From Rickettsiales bacterium (GTDB lineage: Bacteria; Pseudomonadota; Alphaproteobacteria; Rickettsiales; JALZUV01): a DNA stretch of 17,535 bases. The notes beneath the pieces were generated by a model. It was not told where the DNA came from, made no database searches, and was given only the letters and a program-made list of their open reading frames with translations. The stretch lies in contig JALZUV010000311.1 of the NCBI GenBank assembly GCA_023301245.1, positions 1 to 17,535 of the forward strand. The letters run 5' to 3'. A program made the position numbers and the translations under genes. This document shows, piece by piece, positions 13,133-17,535 of this stretch. Position 1 is the first letter of the stretch; every line of letters begins with the position of its first letter.

Positions 13133-13885
13133 TTAACTCTCCAACTGGCGTGATAGAAGCGTGTTAAATTCCACCGAGAAATCTTCTAATCGGCCATCGA
13201 ATTTATCAAGCTCGCCTGCGAATTTATTATAGGCAATAACCGCAGGGATAGCGGCGAATAGGCCGATTGCAGTTGCAAAAAGTGCTTCTGCAATACCTGG
13301 GGCCACCACGGCGAGCGAGGTGTTTTGTGATAAGGCAATCGATTGAAAGCTATTCATAATTCCCCATACAGTTCCAAATAGGCCAATGAAGGGAGCCGAT
13401 GAACCCACGGTGGCAAGAAAGCCGATACCGTTAGAGAGTTTATCAAGCTCGCGGTTGCGGTTTACTTGCATAATTTGGAACATACGGTCGCGAAGCCCTA
13501 AGCGCTGCGCCATATTGTCACCCTTACTGGATGATTTTTTCTGACTGCGATACCATTCTTCCATCGCCGCTAAAAAGACTTCGGCATAAGGGTGGCTTAT
13601 TTTACGTTTTTTGGTTTTTTCGTAAAATCCATCTAGCTCTTGCGCCGCCCAAAATTCTTTTTCAAAGCGATTGGCACGATGTTGCGCATTTTTGAAGCTT
13701 AGCCACTTATCGAAAATAATGCCCCAGCACCAAAATGATGCTAGCAGCAAAATAATGATAACCGATTTGACCACAAAATCGGCCTGCATGAACATGCCCC
13801 ATAAGCTTAAATCTGTATGAGCCATACTGCCTGCTAAATTGCTTGTGCCTACCGACTGTACTGCGGTTTCTACCGGATTTGCCAT
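13133..13885 (-). CDS. tolQ: Tol-Pal system protein TolQ
   Basis: TolQ is the 250-residue ExbB/MotA-type subunit of the proton channel. It has three spans: about 36-58 (ADFVVKSVIIILLLASFWCW), 150-176 (GIGFLATVGSSAPFIGLFGT and following) and 194-218 (PGIAEALFATAIGLFAAIPA). A large cytoplasmic loop of about 60-145 lies between the first and second. VGSSAPFIGLFGTVWGIMNSF is the family signature, with the conserved threonine that faces the channel. AGGG lies about 6 nt before the ATG. It starts 8 nt after ybgC, in the usual order. Confidence 0.96.
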   Translation of the reverse strand: MANPVETAVQSVGTSNLAGSMAHTDLSLWGMFMQADFVVKSVIIILLLASFWCWGIIFDKWLSFKNAQHRANRFEKEFWAAQELDGFYEKTKKRKISHPYAEVFLAAMEEWYRSQKKSSSKGDNMAQRLGLRDRMFQIMQVNRNRELDKLSNGIGFLATVGSSAPFIGLFGTVWGIMNSFQSIALSQNTSLAVVAPGIAEALFATAIGLFAAIPAVIAYNKFAGELDKFDGRLEDFSVEFNTLLSRQLES

Positions 13886-13893
13886 GGTTTTCC

Positions 13894-14298
13894 CTATTGT
13901 TCTTTTTCTATTAGATCACGAATATTTTGCGGTATTCGTGCGGCTTTCATTTTTTCGTTAATGCAAACGACTGTTACCTTGACTGCGGCAAGCAATCTGT
14001 TGTCGCTAGGTCGTATTACATTTTGCAGCATTGTTATACTCGCATTGCCAAGTTGCTGCAAGTGCGTCTCGACGATGAGTTGATCATCGAGCTTTCCTGG
14101 GGCTTGATAATCCACCTCGCAATGGCGCACGACAAAGAAAAGCCCCGTATCTTCGCGCAGTTGCAATTGGTTAACGCCGAGGTCACGCAACCAATCGGTG
14201 CGGCCACGTTCAGTAAATTTAAGGTAATTGGCGTAATAAACCACGCCGCCAGCATCAGTATCTTCATAATAAACGCGAATGGGGAGGGTGTGTGTCAT
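13894..14298 (-). CDS. ybgC: Tol-Pal-associated acyl-CoA thioesterase YbgC
   Basis: A 134-residue hotdog-fold (4HBT) thioesterase. Family members hydrolyse acyl-CoA and associate with phospholipid enzymes. The catalytic aspartate is in YYEDTDAGGVVYYANYLKF (D15), followed by ERGRTDWLR, FVVRHCEVDYQAPGKLDD and a C-terminal CINEKMKAARIPQNIRD. The frame opens 21 codons earlier within ruvB, but the family N-terminus fits the ATG at 14298, which overlaps the ruvB stop by one base (TAATG). It sits between ruvB and tolQ, the standard arrangement. Confidence 0.93.
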   Translation of the reverse strand: MTHTLPIRVYYEDTDAGGVVYYANYLKFTERGRTDWLRDLGVNQLQLREDTGLFFVVRHCEVDYQAPGKLDDQLIVETHLQQLGNASITMLQNVIRPSDNRLLAAVKVTVVCINEKMKAARIPQNIRDLIEKEQ

Positions 14299-15329
14299 TA
14301 GCTTAGTAAGTCGCCTTGGTTGGTTGCGGTTTTGGGGATGGGTAAGCCTAGGTGGTTCCATGCGGTGGCGGTTAGCATGCGTCCGCGTGGGGTGCGTTGA
14401 ATAAAGCCTATTTGCAGCAAGTAAGGTTCGATAGTTTCTTCGATGCCATCGCGCTGTTCAGATAAGCCAGCGGCGAGTGTTTCAACCCCTACGGGGCCAC
14501 CTGCGTAATGTTGGGCAATGTAAGTTAGATAGCGGCGGTCAGAGCTATCGAGGCCGAGTTTATCGACCTCTAGGCGGCTTAAGGCATTGGCCGCTAGCTT
14601 TTGCGAGATGTCTTTATCGCCCGCAGCATGGGCAAAGTCGCGCACACGTTTTAGCAAGCGAATAGCAATACGCGGCGTGCCTCGCGCACGGCGGGCAATT
14701 TCAGCTGCGCCATCATCGGCCAGCTCGGTTTGCATTACGCCAGCGGCGCGGTTAATGACGATTTTTAAATCGGCCTCATTGTAAAATTCTAGCTTGAGCG
14801 GAATGCCGAAACGGTCGCGCAGCGGGTTCGATAATAAACCTAAGCGAGTGGTCGCGGCAATGAGCGTGAAAGGTTGCAGGTCAATCCGCATCGAGCGCGC
14901 AGCAGGGCCTTCGCCGATAATAATATCGAGCTGAAAATCTTCCATTGCAGGGTAGAGCACTTCTTCGACCATGGTGTTGAGGCGATGAATTTCATCAATA
15001 AACAGCACATCGCCTTTTTGTAGATTGCTAAGAATGGCAGCGAGGTCGCCTGCTTTGGTAAGCATAGGGCCAGAGGTGGCTTTAAAGCCCACGCCCAGCT
15101 CCTTCGATACAATCTGCGCGAGGGTGGTTTTACCCAACCCTGGGGGGCCGTGAAAGAGCGTGTGGTCGAGCGTTTCGCCACGAGATTTGGCTGCATCGAC
15201 AAATACTTTTAAATTGCCGCAGGCCGCTTTTTGGCCTGTGAAATCGCTGAGTGTTTGCGGGCGCAATAGAGGTTCAGCCAAGCGTTCCTCTGGTGGAGCA
15301 TCGCCAGTGGTTAAATGTTTCGCGCTCAT
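14298..15329 (-). CDS. ruvB: Holliday junction branch migration helicase RuvB
   Basis: RuvB is the hexameric AAA+ motor that drives branch migration with RuvA. In this 343-residue protein the Walker A motif is HGPPGLGKTT (60-69), Walker B is LFIDEIHRL (109-117, D112 and E113), sensor 1 is LIAATTRLG, and the arginine finger lies in NPLRDRFG (R171). The C-terminal winged helix has GVETLAAGLSEQRDGIEETI and the RTPRGR DNA-binding segment near 312-317. It overlaps ruvA by 4 nt (ATGA). Confidence 0.97.
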   Translation of the reverse strand: MSAKHLTTGDAPPEERLAEPLLRPQTLSDFTGQKAACGNLKVFVDAAKSRGETLDHTLFHGPPGLGKTTLAQIVSKELGVGFKATSGPMLTKAGDLAAILSNLQKGDVLFIDEIHRLNTMVEEVLYPAMEDFQLDIIIGEGPAARSMRIDLQPFTLIAATTRLGLLSNPLRDRFGIPLKLEFYNEADLKIVINRAAGVMQTELADDGAAEIARRARGTPRIAIRLLKRVRDFAHAAGDKDISQKLAANALSRLEVDKLGLDSSDRRYLTYIAQHYAGGPVGVETLAAGLSEQRDGIEETIEPYLLQIGFIQRTPRGRMLTATAWNHLGLPIPKTATNQGDLLS

Positions 15330-15937
15330 CGTGATAACCGTTGTAAGCTAATGCGAATCAGTTCTTCTAGTCGAATTTTTGGCTGTTCTTGCTGCAAGCC
15401 CATTACAACACTGTAAGCTTCCGAGCGGCCATAGCCAAGGTTAGCGAGTGCCGACATTGCCTCCTCTGTTGTAGCATTCGCATGCGCGCCTTCAATCGCT
15501 GGAGCGGTTGAGATGGTGATATCGCCCGTCGGAATCGAATCGACCTTGTTTTTCAACTCGGTGACTAAACGTTCGCCGAGTTTGGGCCCAACACCACTAG
15601 CGCGGGTGAGCATTTTGCTATCGCGCGCGTGGATAGCTTGTACTAGTTCAATAGGAGTGAAGCTGCTTAAGATAACTTGCGCCATTTTTGCGCCTACGCC
15701 TTGCACGGTGCAAAGCAGGTTAAACCAGCGTTTGTCGCTTTCGCTTAAAAATCCATAAAGGTGAATGTGGTCTTCGCGCACATGGGTTTCAATAAATACG
15801 GCAATCGCTTCGCCCACGGCGGGCAGTTGTTGCAAGCTGCGCGAGGAGAGAAACACGAGGTAACACACCCCGCCAACATCGAGCAATAGCGAGTCGTCGC
15901 TGGTCGATTCAATCGTGCCTTTGAGTTTTCCAATCAT
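15326..15937 (-). CDS. ruvA: Holliday junction-binding protein RuvA
   Basis: RuvA binds four-way junctions as a tetramer and loads RuvB. This 203-residue protein shows the three domains. The OB fold (1-64) starts MIGKLKGTIESTSDDSLLLD and ends in HVREDHIHLYGF. The two helix-hairpin-helix motifs are VQGVGAKMAQVILSSF (78-93) and ASGVGPKLGERLVTELKNK (112-130). A flexible linker leads to the C-terminal RuvB-binding domain (about 156-203, TEEAMSALANLGYGRSEAYS). The ATG at 15937 has no clear Shine-Dalgarno sequence. No ruvC lies upstream, where it is usual. Confidence 0.96.
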   Translation of the reverse strand: MIGKLKGTIESTSDDSLLLDVGGVCYLVFLSSRSLQQLPAVGEAIAVFIETHVREDHIHLYGFLSESDKRWFNLLCTVQGVGAKMAQVILSSFTPIELVQAIHARDSKMLTRASGVGPKLGERLVTELKNKVDSIPTGDITISTAPAIEGAHANATTEEAMSALANLGYGRSEAYSVVMGLQQEQPKIRLEELIRISLQRLSR

Positions 15938-15983
15938 GATTTTAAACTGGAGGGGATTAGTGGAGATTTCAAGTAAACATGCG

Positions 15984-16004
15984 AAAAAACGTCTAGATAG
16001 ACGT
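15984..16004 (-). terminator. Intrinsic terminator of the 489-residue protein gene
   Basis: On the minus strand, ACGTCT (16004-15999) pairs with AGACGT (15994-15989) around a 4-nt loop and is followed by six T. The stop codon TAG of the gene (15995-15993) lies at the loop-stem junction, so the hairpin is partly coding. The stem is only six pairs, so efficiency is uncertain. Confidence 0.6.
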
Positions 16005-17462
16005 GGATAAATTAGCCTCAGCCGTTTTGATGTGTTCGGTCATTTTTTGCTTGGGCTTTTGGCGGGCAAGTTCGGCAATAGGGCTAGCTTTGGTTTCGCG
16101 CTGCTTGGGCACTTCATGCTCTATTTCAACTTCTTGCTCTTGAATAGGCTCAATTTCAGGCGCGTTCGTGGCATGAATTCCAATATCGTGATGCTTCTCT
16201 AGGCGGTTGGCAATCTCGGTGAAAGTGCGGGCGAAGCCTTGTTCTTTAATTTCGGGCAACTCGCGTGTTTGCATCATTTGCGCGGTTACTTGTGTTAGCT
16301 CTTCCACATAGTTTTCTTTCACGGCAGAGGCGATGGCGATGGTTGCATGACTTTGCAGATTATCAATATCCACGGTTTTTTCTGTGTAAGGGGCAACGGC
16401 TTTAATAAGCAATCCTATGGCAAAAGCGACCGCACCCGATAGCTGCCACCACTGCACATTATCCATCGTACGGCGTTCGCTGTTATTAAAATCAAATAAT
16501 TTGTACCACGCTTTTTTGATGGTGGGGTCTTGCTTACGGTAAAAGGAGCCTGCAAATAGACTGAAGGTTGAGGTCCAATCCAACAGGCTAGAAGTGAAGT
16601 TTGAGCGGCGGCGCACTTGAGTGAGAGGGTCTTGCTTTTTCTCAAGTTGGTAAGGGTCTTCGGGAAGGCCCGTTAAGCTAATGACTTTACCTGCAATTGA
16701 TAGCCAGCCGCTTAATTTTAAATCATCGCCCTTACCCGTGGTTAGTTGGTATTTTGAGAATAACTTAATAGCACTACCAACACGGATAGAGTGCTTTTGC
16801 ATGAAGCTGGGTTCGTCTTTTCTCTTTTCTTTGCGGTCTGTTTCAAAAGGTTTTGGGATGCGTTTTTCATCATCGCCTTGGCGTAGTCCGAGTGCTTTAT
16901 TGATAATATTTTTGGCGTAGGTAAGGCGAGTGGAATCGGTCTCTTTTTGAACGCCGTAAATAGAGTTGATGCCGTTGCCTACAAAACCATAAGCAGAGGT
17001 TTTTAACTTGGCCTGTCCATCGTCAGTTTCCCAATAGTTACTAACCCCTTGTTTAGCGGCTTTCGATTTTTTATCGCCATCTTGAAAGGCCGAGCCAATC
17101 ATGAGGAGTTGCCCAATCACGCCAACGTGTCCACGTAATTTAATGAGGTCGGTTTTCTTTTCCTTCTTTGGTTCTTTAACCTGCTTGAGCACGTTTCCGC
17201 TATGTTCTTGCAGCTTGTTAATGAGGTGTTCGGGGCTATCGCTGGTGCGGGCGATGAAAATATTTTTTCCATCAATAGTAATCAGGTTTAATTCTTCAAG
17301 CTCAGGCAATGCTTTTTCGACATGGTCTTTAAGCATTTGGCGGTTGGCATAACTGTGGCTTTCGAAAAACACAAAGCTATCGCCACCCACTGAAGCAGTC
17401 ACTTCAACTTTCTGTAGAAGCGCCTCGGACGACTTATTCTTATAAGAAATATAGTTTTTCAC
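15993..17462 (-). CDS. Hypothetical protein with repeated hydrophobic modules (489 residues)
   Basis: I do not recognise this protein. Residues 1-85 resemble a small alpha/beta domain (KVEVTASVGGDSFVFFES; ITIDGKNIFIARTS). The middle has alternating hydrophobic, glycine-rich helices. GHVGVIGQLLMIGSAF (111-126), SGWLSIAGKVISLTGL (251-266) and SGAVAFAIGLLIKAVAP (342-358) share an L-[RS]-G start. SAYGFVGNGINSIYGV (156-171) and SSLLDWTSTFSLFAGSF (291-307) form a second related pair, at 46 and 40 residues after the first type. Charged linkers rich in Lys/Asp/Glu separate them. The last 120 residues are polar, with a Glu-rich stretch (434-451) and no obvious domain. There is no signal peptide. The start is a GTG at 17462, with a TATAAT six bases upstream and no ribosome binding site. 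It stands alone, before its own terminator and ruvA. Confidence 0.85.
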   Translation of the reverse strand: MKNYISYKNKSSEALLQKVEVTASVGGDSFVFFESHSYANRQMLKDHVEKALPELEELNLITIDGKNIFIARTSDSPEHLINKLQEHSGNVLKQVKEPKKEKKTDLIKLRGHVGVIGQLLMIGSAFQDGDKKSKAAKQGVSNYWETDDGQAKLKTSAYGFVGNGINSIYGVQKETDSTRLTYAKNIINKALGLRQGDDEKRIPKPFETDRKEKRKDEPSFMQKHSIRVGSAIKLFSKYQLTTGKGDDLKLSGWLSIAGKVISLTGLPEDPYQLEKKQDPLTQVRRRSNFTSSLLDWTSTFSLFAGSFYRKQDPTIKKAWYKLFDFNNSERRTMDNVQWWQLSGAVAFAIGLLIKAVAPYTEKTVDIDNLQSHATIAIASAVKENYVEELTQVTAQMMQTRELPEIKEQGFARTFTEIANRLEKHHDIGIHATNAPEIEPIQEQEVEIEHEVPKQRETKASPIAELARQKPKQKMTEHIKTAEANLSTSI

Positions 17463-17468
17463 ACATTA

Positions 17469-17474
17469 ATTATA
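17469..17474 (-). promoter_or_regulatory. -10 element for a probably leaderless transcript
   Basis: On the minus strand a consensus TATAAT (17474-17469) is followed by six bases and then the GTG start codon at 17462. Transcription would begin at or within a base or two of the GTG. I see no clear -35 (CATTCT is at 17-nt spacing). An in-frame TAA immediately upstream excludes a longer frame. Confidence 0.55.
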
Positions 17475-17535
17475 CCGAATTGCCGTGTAAAAGAATGTTA
17501 CGGTTTCGTGAAGAAATGAGCGGTGAAAATGAGGG

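Noticed and set aside
14299..14361. 21-residue extension of ybgC inside ruvB
   Set aside because: The family N-terminus begins at the internal ATG, which overlaps the ruvB stop codon in TAATG form.
16002..16010. DnaA-box-like sequence TTATCCACG on the minus strand
   Set aside because: A single imperfect copy inside the last codons of a gene, with no cluster or AT-rich unwinding region, does not make an origin.
17516..17535. Possible start of a plus-strand gene (ATG AGC GGT GAA ...) at the right edge
   Set aside because: Only 20 nt are visible and no clear ribosome binding site precedes it; it cannot be judged.
15984..17535. Defence or toxin-immunity island
   Set aside because: The 489-residue protein has no nuclease, ATPase or other defence motif that I can see, and the neighbouring genes are housekeeping.

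Overview
The window comes from a bacterial chromosome, most likely of an alphaproteobacterium of moderate GC content. The evidence is the split F0 order atpI-atpB-atpE-atpF' (b'), the alphaproteobacterial style of TolA, uracil-DNA glycosylase and YbgC, the neighbouring DciA (DUF721) and DsbA-like genes, and a TPR lipoprotein next to ispE. I cannot name the genus. Most of the window is housekeeping. There are no insertion sequences, integrases, CRISPR arrays, rRNAs or tRNAs that I can see.

Layout. (1) 1-1843, minus strand: the F0 operon of ATP synthase (atpI, atpB, atpE, b'), with a promoter directly ahead of atpI; the b' gene runs off the left edge. (2) 1850-5320, minus strand: a tight cluster of lytic transglycosylase, rnhB, dciA and a DsbA-like periplasmic thiol oxidoreductase, read from a promoter region carrying three GTTAAC sites. 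(3) 5321-7940: a family-4-like uracil-DNA glycosylase on the minus strand diverges from ETF-ubiquinone oxidoreductase on the plus strand. The shared gap holds a series of perfect hairpins, the last of which covers the ETF-QO ribosome binding site. (4) 7910-8656: a small-gene island on the minus strand with two short hypothetical ORFs, each followed by the same 30-nt intrinsic terminator. (5) 8657-11801, plus strand: TPR lipoprotein, ispE and an unrecognised 142-residue protein translationally coupled to ispE. (6) 11869-15937, minus strand: ruvA-ruvB-ybgC-tolQ-tolR-tolA as one overlapping operon, without ruvC at its head or tolB-pal at its tail. (7) 15984-17535: an unrecognised 489-residue protein with repeated hydrophobic modules, apparently made from a leaderless GTG-initiated mRNA, and its terminator.

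How the genes work together: ETF-QO feeds electrons from flavoprotein dehydrogenases into the quinone pool, which supports the proton gradient that F0 uses and that TolQR also uses to energise TolA. The lytic transglycosylase, Tol proteins and TPR lipoprotein serve the cell envelope. DciA, RNase HII, UDG and RuvAB serve replication and repair. IspE supplies isoprenoids by the MEP pathway.

The least explained parts are the 489-residue protein, the two-terminator small-gene island, the structured ETF-QO leader and the 142-residue protein fused by overlap to ispE. I found no convincing complete new defence or mobile system here.
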